Below are positions 8,771 to 17,474 of a stretch of 55,575 nt of DNA, piece by piece; positions within the stretch are counted from its first letter, which is position 1; the number at the start of each line of letters is the position of its first letter. Source of the DNA: Balneolaceae bacterium. GTDB taxonomy: Bacteria > Bacteroidota > Rhodothermia > Balneolales > Balneolaceae. The position numbers were made by a program, and so were the translations under genes. Location: contig SLKI01000013.1 in NCBI GenBank assembly GCA_007134695.1, positions 1 through 55,575 on the forward strand. The letters run 5' to 3'. The notes beneath the pieces are model-generated. The model made no database searches. It saw only the letters and a list, made by a program, of their open reading frames with translations, and was not told the DNA's origin.

Positions 8771-10195
8771 CTACGATTCTCGTTTGGGTTCGGGTACTTC
8801 CACTTTCGGTGCAATGTAGTTGCCCTCCTCATCATAGTTGTGCGGGTCAGCTTGCGGCATCACATTCTTCACTTCTGCTACTGCCACCATCGGCAGAAAT
8901 CTCAGGAAGAGCAGGAAGAAGGTGAAAAAGAGGCCGAACGTTCCGACGTAGGTCAAGACATCCCAGAGGGTCGGCGTGTAGTAACCCCAGGAGGAGGGGA
9001 GGAAATCGGTGCTGAGCGACGTGACTGCAATCACAAACCGCTCGAACCACATTCCGATGTTGACGATAATCGAGATGACAAAAGTCAAACCGATATGACG
9101 TCTGAATTTCTTGACCCAGAAAAACTGGGGTGACAACACGTTACAGCCGATCATGAGCCAGTATGCCCAGGCGTAAGGGCCGGAAGCTCTGAGTGCAAAG
9201 ATCGCCTTCTCATATTCGACTCCGCCGTACCAGGCGATAAAAACCTCCATCAGGTAGGCAAAGCCGACCATCATTCCGGTAACAAGCAGAATGATATTCA
9301 TCTTCTCCATATGGTCGATCGTCATGATCTCTTCGAGCTTGTAGATCTTTCGGCAGATAATCATGAGTGTGAGCACCATGGCAAATCCGGAGAAGATCGC
9401 TCCTGCCACAAAGTAGGGCGGGAAGATGGTGGTGTGCCAGCCCGGAATGACCGACACGGCAAAGTCGAACGATACCACACTGTGTACCGAGAGGACCAGG
9501 GGTGTTGCCAGTCCGGCCAGGATCATATAGGACTTTTCGTAGGTCCACCATTGACGGTTGCTTCCGCGCCATCCGAGAGAAAAAATTCCATACAGCTTTT
9601 TGCCGATGCCGTTTTTTATTCGGTCGCGTACGGTGGCCAGATCAGGCACCAGGCCTACATACCAAAAGAGAGTGGAGACGGTAAAGTAGGTTCCGACTGC
9701 AAATACGTCCCAGAGGAGGGGGCTTGTAAAATTGGGCCACATCGCCATCTGGTTCGGCAGCGGGAAAACCCAGTAGATCACCCAGATCCGGCCGACGTGG
9801 ATCGCCGGAAAGATTCCGGCACACATCACCGCAAAGATCGTCATCGCCTCGGCAAAGCGGTTGATTGCCGTTCTCCAATTTTGCCGAAACAGAAAGAGAA
9901 TGGCCGAAATCAGCGTACCGGCGTGGCCGATACCGACCCACCAGACAAAGTTGACAATGGCCCAGCCCCAGTTGGCCGGTGTATTCAGCCCCCAGATCCC
10001 GGTTCCTTCCCAGATCAGGTAGGCGATCGAGACCAGCATGACAAGCAGCAGGAGGTTGGCTACGCCGAATGCCGCATACCAGGCTTTGGGGGTCGGCCTC
10101 AGGTTGATATCGGTAATCAGAGCCGTGATGCTTTTAAAATCGTGGTCACCTTTGACCAGAGTCGGCTCGTGTACGTATTCGTACGTTTTACTCAT
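8771..10195 (-). CDS. actC: alternative complex III, membrane subunit ActC (NrfD family, menaquinol site)
   Basis: The 474-residue NrfD/PsrC-like protein has about ten predicted membrane helices. The family hosts the quinol oxidation site next to the iron-sulfur arm of ActB. Typical segments are [20 protein letters not shown] and [18 protein letters not shown] near residues 85-160, and [13 protein letters not shown] near residue 385. The N-terminus starts with a cytoplasmic stretch ([14 protein letters not shown]). It lies 29 bp downstream of actB and 17 bp upstream of actD. Length and context leave little doubt. Confidence 0.95.
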   Translation of the reverse strand: MSKTYEYVHEPTLVKGDHDFKSITALITDINLRPTPKAWYAAFGVANLLLLVMLVSIAYLIWEGTGIWGLNTPANWGWAIVNFVWWVGIGHAGTLISAILFLFRQNWRTAINRFAEAMTIFAVMCAGIFPAIHVGRIWVIYWVFPLPNQMAMWPNFTSPLLWDVFAVGTYFTVSTLFWYVGLVPDLATVRDRIKNGIGKKLYGIFSLGWRGSNRQWWTYEKSYMILAGLATPLVLSVHSVVSFDFAVSVIPGWHTTIFPPYFVAGAIFSGFAMVLTLMIICRKIYKLEEIMTIDHMEKMNIILLVTGMMVGFAYLMEVFIAWYGGVEYEKAIFALRASGPYAWAYWLMIGCNVLSPQFFWVKKFRRHIGLTFVISIIVNIGMWFERFVIAVTSLSTDFLPSSWGYYTPTLWDVLTYVGTFGLFFTFFLLFLRFLPMVAVAEVKNVMPQADPHNYDEEGNYIAPKVEVPEPKRES

Positions 10196-10224
10196 GTTTC
10201 GTCTTTTACGATTAAAGCCTTCGG

Positions 10225-13200
10225 TTATCCCAGGTCGGGGTTCGGATTACTCAACTTGCCGAGATAGGAGGTACGAGGCCGGATGCTCAACTCTTCGAGC
10301 ATCACATAGTTGCGCTCATTCTCCTTGTCTTTGGAAACAGTACTTTCGTTGTCGGTCAGGTCGCCGAAACTGATAGCATTTGCCGGGCACGCCTGCTGAC
10401 AAGCGGTTTTGACCATCCCGTCGGCCGGCTTGAGTGAGCCGGTTTCGAGGCGCGATTTGCGCTTGGCCCGGTTGACTCGCTGTACACAGTAGGTGCATTT
10501 CTCCATCACACCGCGGAAGCGGACGGTCACATCGGGATTCATCGCCATCTGGATGATTTCCGGATCGTCCCCTGTCGTCAAAAACTCTTTGGTATAGTTA
10601 AAGAAGTTGAAACGTCGAACCTTGTACGGGCAGTTATTGGCACAGTACCGGGTTCCGATACAGCGGTTGTAGGTCATCTGGTTCATCCCGTCGTCGCTGT
10701 GAACGGTTGCAGCTACCGGGCAGACCTGCTCACAGGGCGCCAGTTCGCAGTGCATGCAGGGAACCGGCTGGTGCAGCGCTTTGGGGTTCTCCTCATCTCC
10801 TTCGTAGTAGCGGTCGGTCCGGATCCAGTGCATCATACGGCGCCGCCCGACTTCTCGCTTACCGACAACAGGAATGTTGTTTTCCGCCTGACAGGCGATG
10901 GTGCAGACTCCACAGCCGAAACAGGCGTTCAGATCGATCGCCATGCCCCACTGGGGCTGGTGGTCCGGATAGTCCTGCGGCTGGAAGAGGGTGACCGGAT
11001 GGTCAATCCCTTGTTCCCGGCCCTCTTTGAGGCCGGGCACTTCAAATCCATGAAAACTTTCGAAGCTGGCAAATTCCGGATTCTCCCGATACTCAGCGAT
11101 CGTTGCCTTGCGGATCATATCCCGACCTTCAAGGTTGTGATGATCCTGAACGCAGGCGATTTCGTATCGGCGGCCGTTGAGTGTGACGTCGGCCGGCTTT
11201 ACATAGAGAGCATCAGAAGTTCGAAGTGGATAGGTGTCGACACCTACTCCGTTGGCAACTCGTCCGATTCCCTCTCGGCCATAGCCAACCGTGAGTGTAA
11301 TACTGTCGTCGGCGTGGCCGGGTTGAACCCAGGCGGCAATTTCAACTGCCTGTCCGTCCGCTTCGATCCGGACGACCGATGTATCGGTATCTCTGAGATG
11401 GCGATCAGGGTTAATTCCGAGGTTACGCGCTGTTGCCGGACTCATCAGGGCAACATTATCCCAGGTGATCTTGGTCATCGGTTCTGGAAGCTCCTGAAGC
11501 CAGCTGTTGTTGGCAAAGCGGCCGTCATACAGGGTAGCATCGGGCTTGAGTGTGATCTCGATACCGTCTATTCCGTTATTGGAGAGGTGGGGAGAGATCG
11601 CAGCGGCAAATCCGCCATCCAGCGAAACATCTGCTTCGGCAAAATTGTCTCTACTGTCGATGCCGTCGTGGAGGATCTCCCGCCAGCGTTGTTCAAAATT
11701 TCCTTCAATAAACTCTTGCCAGGTTTGGCGTACCAGATCATAACCGTCGGCCCATTCTCCGGTGGCGATCAGGTTCAGAAATTCAATTTCACTGACCCCG
11801 TCGAACAACGGACGGATCTGCGGCTGAATCACCGAGCGACCTCCGTTATAGGAGTATCCGTCGCCCCACGCCTCCAGATAGTGAGCTCTGTTGATATGCC
11901 AGGTCGCATTTCTGGAGGTTTCATCTACATAGTCTGCAAGGTGAACTACCGTGTCCACCTGTTCGAGAGCCGATTCGAAGTCCAGGTCGGCAGGTGCAGT
12001 GAAAACCGGGTTGGTACCGGTCAGGACCAAAGTGTCGATCTCCCCGGCCCGCATCTGGTCTACTAGCTGACGTAACGCATCACGACTGCTTTCTTCACCT
12101 TGATGGGGTACTTCCAGGTAGCTGACCGTTTCGTTGATGTTGCCGAGTGCCAGGTTGATTGCAGCGGCGGCGGCGTGAACGGCAGCCGGTTGCTGCTCTC
12201 CTGCTGTTACAATAGAAGCTCCGCGGTTGTCAGCCAGGTCTTTGGCAACGGCTTCGATCCAGTCATGGCCGCTAAAGCGGTTGTTTAGATTGGCAAAAGC
12301 TTCGAGGCCGTTTACTTGTTGAGAAAGCCGGGCTGCAAGTGCATATATAAAAGGTTCAATTTCGGATGCTTTGAGTCGCAGCCGATTGTCAGCAAAGGAA
12401 CCGGTATTTGTAAATGTACTCTCTACGGCATAGATCCGGTTCATAGTGTCATCGGTACTGCGGACTCTCCTCCGGCGGGTGATCCGGGCGGCATTCGACA
12501 CACTGTCTTTGTGACCGAACGGATTCATGAAATCATTGTCGAGAGCAACGACCACATCAGCCCGATCGTAATGGTTGACCGTTCTGAGTCTTCGGCCAAA
12601 TGCCATTCGGTTGCCTTCCAGCGATTCCTCTTCATCAAAAGGCTCAAATGTGACCCAGCTCATGTTGTCAAACCGCTCTTCGGCAGACTGGCGAAGGCGC
12701 CGATAAGTAGGAGAGGAGCTGGCTTCGCTAAGAAATGCAATACGGCGGCCGGTATCGGCAAAATGGGAAGAGGCAAAATCGATAAACTGATCTCTGGAGG
12801 CTTGCTCACCGTTGTGCCGGATATGGCGTGACCGGTCAGGATCGTAAAGACCGATGATTCCCGCCTGGTCGTAAATGTCTGTCCGCCCTTCACTTGCCGG
12901 ATGCTCTGAATTTCCTTCAACTTTGGTTGGCCGACCGTCACTGTTTTGGACAACCAGCCCGGTGAGCACATCCTGGAAGGGTGCTGCTGTGGCGTAGTAC
13001 ATCGGTTCGCCTTCGATCCTGTCTTCCGGCATTCTGCTGAACGGCATGATCTTTTGTACCGGACGCCGGCAGGATGCAAAACCGGCCAGGGCAATAGATG
13101 CCCCCATGACCCGAAGAAAGCTTCGTCGGGAGACCTGGTCGGTCATTTCCGATGCATCTTCGGGGAATTCCCGCTCGGTATACTTTTTATACTCCTCGTT

Positions 13201-13257
13201 TTGAGAAAGCTCTTTGAGGCTTTTCCAGTAACTGTTCTGTTTAATTTCTTCGCTCAT
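10225..13257 (-). CDS. actB: alternative complex III subunit ActB (molybdopterin-like domain plus iron-sulfur domain)
   Basis: The 1010-residue protein joins a molybdopterin-oxidoreductase-like domain (about 70-740) to a ferredoxin-like domain (about 770-970). A Tat-type signal appears at 43-64 ([10 protein letters not shown], then a hydrophobic stretch ending in Cys64). Four cysteine clusters occur in the C-terminal part: [11 protein letters not shown] near 779, [14 protein letters not shown] near 833, the following cluster up to YCANNCPYK, and CTYCVQR with [10 protein letters not shown] near 919-955. These would hold one [3Fe-4S] and three [4Fe-4S] clusters. Known ACIII ActB proteins have lost molybdopterin, which I presume here too. 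It passes electrons from quinol at ActC to ActA hemes. It is separated from actA by 239 bp containing tandem repeats. Confidence 0.96.
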   Translation of the reverse strand: MSEEIKQNSYWKSLKELSQNEEYKKYTEREFPEDASEMTDQVSRRSFLRVMGASIALAGFASCRRPVQKIMPFSRMPEDRIEGEPMYYATAAPFQDVLTGLVVQNSDGRPTKVEGNSEHPASEGRTDIYDQAGIIGLYDPDRSRHIRHNGEQASRDQFIDFASSHFADTGRRIAFLSEASSSPTYRRLRQSAEERFDNMSWVTFEPFDEEESLEGNRMAFGRRLRTVNHYDRADVVVALDNDFMNPFGHKDSVSNAARITRRRRVRSTDDTMNRIYAVESTFTNTGSFADNRLRLKASEIEPFIYALAARLSQQVNGLEAFANLNNRFSGHDWIEAVAKDLADNRGASIVTAGEQQPAAVHAAAAAINLALGNINETVSYLEVPHQGEESSRDALRQLVDQMRAGEIDTLVLTGTNPVFTAPADLDFESALEQVDTVVHLADYVDETSRNATWHINRAHYLEAWGDGYSYNGGRSVIQPQIRPLFDGVSEIEFLNLIATGEWADGYDLVRQTWQEFIEGNFEQRWREILHDGIDSRDNFAEADVSLDGGFAAAISPHLSNNGIDGIEITLKPDATLYDGRFANNSWLQELPEPMTKITWDNVALMSPATARNLGINPDRHLRDTDTSVVRIEADGQAVEIAAWVQPGHADDSITLTVGYGREGIGRVANGVGVDTYPLRTSDALYVKPADVTLNGRRYEIACVQDHHNLEGRDMIRKATIAEYRENPEFASFESFHGFEVPGLKEGREQGIDHPVTLFQPQDYPDHQPQWGMAIDLNACFGCGVCTIACQAENNIPVVGKREVGRRRMMHWIRTDRYYEGDEENPKALHQPVPCMHCELAPCEQVCPVAATVHSDDGMNQMTYNRCIGTRYCANNCPYKVRRFNFFNYTKEFLTTGDDPEIIQMAMNPDVTVRFRGVMEKCTYCVQRVNRAKRKSRLETGSLKPADGMVKTACQQACPANAISFGDLTDNESTVSKDKENERNYVMLEELSIRPRTSYLGKLSNPNPDLG

Positions 13258-13278
13258 CCGTCAAGTGACTTTTGTAAT

Positions 13279-13374
13279 AGCTGAAAGCTGAAAGCTCAAA
13301 GCTGAATGTAGCTCAAAGCTGAAAGCTGAAAGTTGAAAATTCATGGTTCATAGCTGAAAGCTCAAAGCTGAAAG
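13279..13374 (+). repeat. heptanucleotide array A
   Basis: Tandem 7-bp units GCTGAAA and GCTCAAA, interrupted by short stretches such as TTCATGGTTCATA. On the plus strand it has the same orientation as the other five arrays in the window, although both neighbouring genes are on the minus strand. It ends 22 bp upstream of the actB start codon and would be transcribed within the act operon. Confidence 0.9.
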
Positions 13375-13412
13375 TTTTTCGATGATCCTGTGTTTACTTA
13401 TATACCCGTTCT

Positions 13413-13480
13413 GATTATGGCGATGTCCTGCTCTGAATGTGGTAATGTCATGTATTGATTGTGGCGATGTCCTGTTCTGA
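13413..13480. repeat. 24-bp direct repeat pair downstream of actA
   Basis: Two copies of GATTrTGGCGATGTCCTGyT followed by CTGA lie at 13413-13436 and 13457-13480. They differ at two positions and are separated by 20 bp. They sit between the actA stop codon and the heptad array. Purpose unknown; a protein-binding site or an RNA element are both possible. Confidence 0.8.
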
Positions 13481-13496
13481 GACCATGCCGTATTTA

Positions 13497-14141
13497 TTAA
13501 TAATGACAGCTCTGGCAGTAGAGCGGTGCATTGATGTTATGTTTTGCAACCAGTTCACGGCCCAGTTCAAGCTGATTTTCTACAGAATATCCCATGGTGG
13601 TTACTTCATCGACGGGCCTTACATGCTGTTCAGGTTCGCGGTGACAATCCATACACCAGCTCATACTCAGTGGTTCCGACTGAAAGACTACATCCATCCG
13701 GTCGACCCGTCCGTGGCACGACTCGCATCCCACACCAACATTGACGTGTGCACTGTGATTGAAAACCGCATAGTCCGGCAGATTGTGAACCTTGATCCAC
13801 TCAATCGGGTTGCCGCTTTCCCAACTGTCAAAAACCGGCGTCAGGTTTTCGCTGTCTGAGGCGATCTGTTCATGACAGGTCATGCAAGTTTGTGTTGGCG
13901 GGATGTTCGCAAGAGCTGCATCAAATACATTATTGTGGCAATACTGGCAATCCATACCGATCTCTCCGACGTGAACCTTGTGAGAAAAGGGGACCGGTTG
14001 CTCGGGAGCATAGCCGACATGTGTAAATTCAGGAGAGAAGAAATACCAGACGATGAAAACCAGTGTGTTCAGGAGTATGATAACACCGATGAGCAGACGT
14101 TTTGGTAAGTTGTCAACCCATTTCGGAAAAATCTGAGCCAT
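13497..14141 (-). CDS. actA: alternative complex III pentaheme cytochrome c subunit ActA
   Basis: The 214-residue protein has an N-terminal membrane helix (about 16-35) and five CxxCH heme motifs: CQYCH at 65-69, CMTCH at 86-90, CESCH at 139-143, CMDCH at 163-167 and CQSCH at 209-213. The last heme motif lies one residue from the C-terminus. This is the class III-like pentaheme subunit that receives electrons from ActB. It is the first gene of the act-cox operon, so the main promoter should lie in the 14142-14765 gap. Length and heme count match the family. Confidence 0.96.
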   Translation of the reverse strand: MAQIFPKWVDNLPKRLLIGVIILLNTLVFIVWYFFSPEFTHVGYAPEQPVPFSHKVHVGEIGMDCQYCHNNVFDAALANIPPTQTCMTCHEQIASDSENLTPVFDSWESGNPIEWIKVHNLPDYAVFNHSAHVNVGVGCESCHGRVDRMDVVFQSEPLSMSWCMDCHREPEQHVRPVDEVTTMGYSVENQLELGRELVAKHNINAPLYCQSCHY

Positions 14142-14196
14142 AGGTTTAGTCTACTAAGTTTAAGGGGTCCCCGAGTCTATATTGACAGAACGTTAA

Positions 14197-14213
14197 CGCC
14201 CTGAATCAGGGCG
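14197..14213 (-). promoter_or_regulatory. hairpin in the actA leader
   Basis: Perfect 7-bp inverted repeat CGCCCTG / CAGGGCG around a 3-base AAT loop, 56 bp upstream of the actA start. It is GC-rich in an AT-rich surrounding and is not followed by a T-run on either strand, so it is not an obvious terminator. It could be an operator or a 5'-UTR stem that stabilises the operon mRNA. Confidence 0.5.
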
Positions 14214-14224
14214 ATCAGAAGGTA

Positions 14225-14462
14225 CCGAAATTCCGGAAATCTTTTTACCGGATCAGACTGCCAAAAGGATATTTATACTGATTCTAAATAAATACCGGAT
14301 CTGATTTTCCGGATGAATTTACCAGTTTGACTATCCGGTTCAAACGGTTCCCAAGATAAAACAGAATTGGATAATTTTCCCAAGATCATCGGTGATTTTA
14401 AAGCGATTTTGCACGCTCAAGAATCGGGGTATAAAGAGTTGAGTGTCCGAAATTCCGGAAAT
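14225..14462. repeat. exact 16-bp direct repeat (CCGAAATTCCGGAAAT)
   Basis: Identical copies lie at 14225-14240 and 14447-14462, 222 bp apart, each with the palindromic core TTCCGGAA. One copy is near the actA end and the other near the ctaM end of the divergent gap, as expected for paired operators of a shared regulator. No regulator gene is adjacent, so this remains a hypothesis. Confidence 0.6.
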
Positions 14463-14602
14463 AACTGTAACCTAAGATGTTACCACAGTCAACTTGTTGG
14501 GGCCGTGCAGGCAACAATATTTCGGCAGCTCTAAAATGTGTGCCAGAAATCGGGTTTTTGTGGTAAACTCTTTGAGGGAATTCCACTATTTTCTGTGCTT
14601 GG

Positions 14603-14695
14603 AAGCTGAAAGGTGAAAGCTGAAAGCTGAAAGGTGAAAGCTCAAAGCTGAAAGGTGAAAGCTCAAAGCTCAAAGGTGAAAGCTCAAAGCTGAAT
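14603..14695 (+). repeat. heptanucleotide array B
   Basis: About 13 units of GCTGAAA, GGTGAAA and GCTCAAA in a continuous 7-bp register, ending about 70 bp before the start of the DUF420 gene. The opposite strand reads open in all frames as alternating Phe/Ser/Leu/Gln residues because the units lack stop codons there. That explains the apparent minus-strand frame at 14398-14673, which I do not regard as a gene. Confidence 0.92.
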
Positions 14696-14765
14696 GCTTG
14701 TTGATGCCTGAATAGCGTTGACGTTCTTTGTAGACTTACGGTAATCGAGATTTGGATTATACGGG

Positions 14766-15359
14766 TTGAAATTAATCATTGGCATTATGAGTGGTGAGGG
14801 TAAAAGTGAGTTGACGGTCGATTATTTCAAGGATCTTGGCGTGGCCAAGGTGATCGGTACTATTCTGCTGATCAGTGTACTGGCGTTTCTGTTCCTGATC
14901 TGGTTGATCTATTTCCGGGAGACAGCTGAAGAGACGGCGGAGTGGGTTACTCAGCTCCCGGCGCTCAATGCTATGCTGAATAGCGTCAGCACGGTGTTGA
15001 TTGTACTGGGCTTTATTGCAGTCCGGCAGAGAAAGTTTTCACGGCATATGAAGCTGATGCTATCGGCATTTGTTACCTCTTCTCTTTTTCTGATCAGTTA
15101 TTTGATCTATCATCACTATGTCGGCCACACACCTTTTCCGGGTGAGGGGTGGATCCGGCCGGTTTACTTCTTCATTCTGGTAACGCACATCATCCTCTCT
15201 GCATTTGTTGTACCGCTGGTACTCACCAGTTTCTATTTCGCATATGCAGGCAAATTTTCTACTCATCGTAAAGTATCCCGCTGGACTTTTCCTATCTGGC
15301 TCTATGTATCGGTTACAGGTGTGGCGATCTTTTTTATTCTGAATGCTTTTGTGGGTTGA
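14766..15359 (+). CDS. DUF420 membrane protein, CtaM-like oxidase assembly factor
   Basis: The 197-residue protein has five predicted membrane helices after a short soluble N-terminus (about 33-55, 72-87, 96-114, 128-152 and 173-192). It matches the DUF420 (YozB/CtaM) family; the CtaM member in Bacillus and Staphylococcus is needed for heme-copper oxidase maturation. Family histidines are visible in [10 protein letters not shown] and [14 protein letters not shown]. Divergent placement from the act-cox operon fits an assembly role. The stop codon TGA (15357-15359) is formed inside the first unit of heptad array C, so the repeat defines the exact C-terminus. The ATG at 14766 could be replaced by ATG 14787 (MSGEGK), as the extra residues are poorly conserved. 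Confidence 0.88.
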   Translation: MKLIIGIMSGEGKSELTVDYFKDLGVAKVIGTILLISVLAFLFLIWLIYFRETAEETAEWVTQLPALNAMLNSVSTVLIVLGFIAVRQRKFSRHMKLMLSAFVTSSLFLISYLIYHHYVGHTPFPGEGWIRPVYFFILVTHIILSAFVVPLVLTSFYFAYAGKFSTHRKVSRWTFPIWLYVSVTGVAIFFILNAFVG

Positions 15360-15480
15360 AAGGTGAAAGCTCAAAGCTGAAAGGTGAAAGCTGAAAGCTG
15401 AAAGCTGAAAGGTGAAAGCTCAAAGCTGAAAGGTGAAAGCTGAAAGGTGAAAGCTCAAAGCTGAAAGGTGAAAGGTGAAA
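15354..15480 (+). repeat. heptanucleotide array C
   Basis: The longest and most regular array: about 18 consecutive 7-bp units (GGTGAAA, GCTCAAA, GCTGAAA in mixed order) without spacers. It starts within the final codons of the DUF420 gene and supplies its stop codon. Unit variants differ at only two of seven positions (C/G at 2 and G/C at 4), which suggests slippage plus gene conversion between a few unit types. Confidence 0.95.
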
Positions 15481-15857
15481 GGGGTTGCAGGTGTGGTTTG
15501 CCCCCGGGATTATTTTTTATTTTTCACGGGTTCGGACGGCAGCTTCTTTGTCATCCCCAGTTAAATCCCCCGGGATTTTTCCTAACGGGTTCGGCCGGCA
15601 GTCTCCACTAACGGTTGGCGACCGGACCTGCGGTGATTCGATTTCAATGTCTGTTCGGGTTTGCTGAGTTTAAGCTCAACCCGTTTAAAAGTTGACTTAA
15701 AAAACCACAGGATTTTTCGGAGTAAACTCGACTTGGCAAGCAGCCGAAAGACTCGTTTTTTCTGCATCCTTTTTTTTAATGTAGGGGCAAAGCTGACCTG
15801 ATATCCATATTGCTGAAAAGTATGCCGGATTTTTCGCTTTGGCCGGTAATAGGTTTT
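15481..15857. other. non-coding gap with an imperfect direct repeat
   Basis: I see no credible gene in this 377-bp stretch. It contains two similar blocks, about 15501-15545 and 15566-15605. Each has CCCCCGGGATT, a T-rich spacer and then ACGGGTTCGGnCGGCAG. On the plus strand each block's T-rich stretch follows a CCCGGG palindrome, so a weak transcription stop after the DUF420 gene is conceivable. Convergent transcription from 15858-16466 (minus) also ends here. Confidence 0.6.
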
Positions 15858-16466
15858 TTAAATACTATAACGATAATAGGTGTCTGCTTTTTCCCGGTGG
15901 CTTGCCGATCGCAACTCCGGCCAGTCGGCTTCTTTGCCTATCTGAACGTAAAAAGCGATCAGTGCTTTTCTGAGCCTGCTCTTCGGCAGCCATTGAAGAA
16001 ACGGCATATGTAGATGAACCTCTTTGATTCGCAAATGGGCTGGAAATTGGTGATATCCCAACCCGCCCGGTTTTGTGATCCGGTACATCTCTTCAGCCAC
16101 CGGTTCGAGGTATCTTATATGCTCAATTACCTGGTCAGAAATGATCAGATAAAAGTACTCATCGGAAAAACCGGTTTTACCATCTTCTCCGATTAAATGA
16201 AGCCGGGATGGATCATATCCAAGTTCCTGGAACAGCGGCCTTCCGTTCTCCACCGGTTCAGCATCGATCTCGACCCCGTAGGCGTCATACCCGTTTTCCA
16301 GTAGCCAGAGCACATCTTCGCCTCTTCCGCATCCCCAATCCAGGATCGGAAGCTCCTCCGGGGATTTTTCAACCTCATCAAAATAATCCCGGAGAAACTG
16401 TATTAAACGGTGGCTGGGTGTATACTGCCGGAACTCCTCTATCCCGAGAAGTCGATGTTTCGGCAT
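15858..16466 (-). CDS. class I SAM-dependent methyltransferase
   Basis: The 202-residue protein has the SAM-binding motif I LDWGCGRGED at 42-51 and an acidic residue at the end of strand 2 (YGVEIDAEP, about 63-71). It also has a motif IV/post-motif region (YLIISDQVIEHI, then ITKPGGLGYHQFP). This is the Methyltransf_11/25-type fold. The C-terminal half is basic and has LHMPFLQWLPKSRLRKALI, resembling small-molecule or lipid-linked glycan methyltransferases, but the substrate is not determinable. Its start is 3 bp from the stop of the UPF0173 gene upstream on the same strand, so the two are likely co-transcribed. Confidence 0.85.
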   Translation of the reverse strand: MPKHRLLGIEEFRQYTPSHRLIQFLRDYFDEVEKSPEELPILDWGCGRGEDVLWLLENGYDAYGVEIDAEPVENGRPLFQELGYDPSRLHLIGEDGKTGFSDEYFYLIISDQVIEHIRYLEPVAEEMYRITKPGGLGYHQFPAHLRIKEVHLHMPFLQWLPKSRLRKALIAFYVQIGKEADWPELRSASHREKADTYYRYSI

Positions 16467-16468
16467 AA

Positions 16469-17173
16469 TCAGTCGAGGATTTTATCTCCCGGAGTGGGTA
16501 TTAAAACTTCTGTTTCGCAATACTTTTCGGTTAGTTGTTTGAACTCCTTCGGATCTCCCGTCAATACCGGGAAGGTACCGTAATGAATTGGCACTGCGTA
16601 TTCAGCTTCGATCATTTCACAGCAATGAGCCGCTTCATCCGGTCCCATCGTATAGTAATCCCCGATCGGAACAGCGATGAGATCCGGTTCATAGAGATCA
16701 CCGTAGATCTCCAGGTCGGCAAAGATGTTGGTGTCTCCCAGGTGGTAAAAGATCAGGTCGTCATCAAACGCTATAACCAGTCCGCCTGCTTCTCCGGCAT
16801 ATTCTCCGCCGAATGAAGAGCTGTGGTTGGCGGAAACCAGGGTGACGGAAAAGTCGTCGAACCGAATCGTGCCCCCCTTGTTGAACTCGACCCTCTGGTC
16901 TTCTTTCAAACCCTTCTTTTTGAGCAGATGAGAAAGCTCAACCTGGCAAACGACTCTGCAGCCGGTCCTTTCAGCAATCTCCAGAGTGTCGCCGACGTGA
17001 TCTTCATGACCGTGAGTCAGGAGTATATAGTCGGCCTCTTCCGGGTGTTTATGCTCTTCGGGTGTTTTAGGGTTCTGGCTCAGGAACGGATCAATATAGA
17101 TTACTTTCCCTTCCGGGCTGGTGAGTCTGAATGCCGAATGCCCGAGCCAGCGGATGTCGGTTTTGGTCTCCAT
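16469..17173 (-). CDS. UPF0173 metal-dependent hydrolase (MBL fold)
   Basis: The 234-residue protein belongs to the short MBL-fold UPF0173 group. It has LGHSAF at 10-15 and the metal motif THGHEDHVGD at 53-62 (H54, H56, D58, H59). Later come HLGDTNIF (Asp ligand), PIGDYYTMGPDEAA and VPIHYGTFP (His ligand). The physiological substrate of the family is not established. Length is typical. It is first in a two-gene unit with the methyltransferase and is divergent from the YciO/Sua5-like gene. Confidence 0.92.
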   Translation of the reverse strand: METKTDIRWLGHSAFRLTSPEGKVIYIDPFLSQNPKTPEEHKHPEEADYILLTHGHEDHVGDTLEIAERTGCRVVCQVELSHLLKKKGLKEDQRVEFNKGGTIRFDDFSVTLVSANHSSSFGGEYAGEAGGLVIAFDDDLIFYHLGDTNIFADLEIYGDLYEPDLIAVPIGDYYTMGPDEAAHCCEMIEAEYAVPIHYGTFPVLTGDPKEFKQLTEKYCETEVLIPTPGDKILD

Positions 17174-17474
17174 GGTGGTCTGATGTAGTTAGGTTATCCT
17201 TTGTCTTTAAACCAAACTTTTTAATTGTAAAATTCCAAGAGTTCCAATAATGGAACTTTTCAGCGGCGAATTTCATCTAATAGAATACAGGTTTTTCCCA
17301 ATTTCACCGTTGACAATCGTATCAAGTTGTGTTAATAATAAAGTAACAACTGAACCAACTCGAGTCGAGCCGATAAAGACACAAAAAGACGCACCTGACT
17401 TCCTGCAGTTGTGAACGCCCTCCTGCAGTTATGGCATGGCTCGGGGTCAACAGGTATAAAATAAGAGACCGTCT
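17174..17474. promoter_or_regulatory. divergent intergenic region with palindrome and paired 10-bp repeats
   Basis: This 301-bp gap separates the starts of the UPF0173 gene (minus) and the YciO-like gene (plus). A perfect inverted repeat GTTCCA-ATAA-TGGAAC lies at 17241-17256. Two copies of TCCTGCAGTT at 17401-17410 and 17421-17430 are spaced exactly 20 bp, two helical turns, which is usual for an operator contacted on one DNA face. A TATAAAAT-like stretch at 17455-17462 lies just upstream of the plus-strand gene. Confidence 0.5.

Larger units (their letters stand above)
13258..13496. other. actA-actB intergenic region with heptad array and direct repeats
   Basis: This 239-bp gap lies inside the respiratory operon. 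Its actB-proximal part (13279-13374) is a broken heptanucleotide array, described separately. The actA-proximal part holds a 24-bp imperfect direct repeat at 13413-13436 and 13457-13480, with two mismatches and a 44-bp period. No open frame here looks coding. A separate promoter or RNA processing site for actB is possible but not shown. Confidence 0.7.
14142..14765. promoter_or_regulatory. divergent regulatory region between the act-cox operon and the ctaM-like gene
   Basis: This 624-bp AT-rich gap must hold the promoters of the minus-strand act operon and the plus-strand DUF420 gene. It contains a perfect 7-bp hairpin at 14197-14213 (CGCCCTG, loop AAT, CAGGGCG) in the actA leader. It also has an exact 16-bp direct repeat at 14225-14240 and 14447-14462 with palindromic core TTCCGGAA, further CCGGAT motifs at about 14248, 14297, 14310 and 14335, and heptad array B at its ctaM-proximal end. 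I cannot assign -10/-35 or Bacteroidota-type -7/-33 elements with confidence. An open minus-strand frame over the array is a repeat artefact. Confidence 0.6.

Noticed and set aside
10699-12066. Long plus-strand open frame antisense to actB
   Set aside because: Shadow of a confidently assigned gene; no recognisable domain or start context.
14398-14673. Minus-strand open frame rich in Ser, Phe, Leu and Gln over heptad array B
   Set aside because: The reverse of the 7-bp units has no stop codon in any frame, so the frame is an artefact of the repeat. The same holds for frames at 28630-28827 and 32167-32358.
13279-15480. Heptad arrays considered as CRISPR
   Set aside because: Units are 7 bp, contiguous, without unique spacers, and no cas genes are near.
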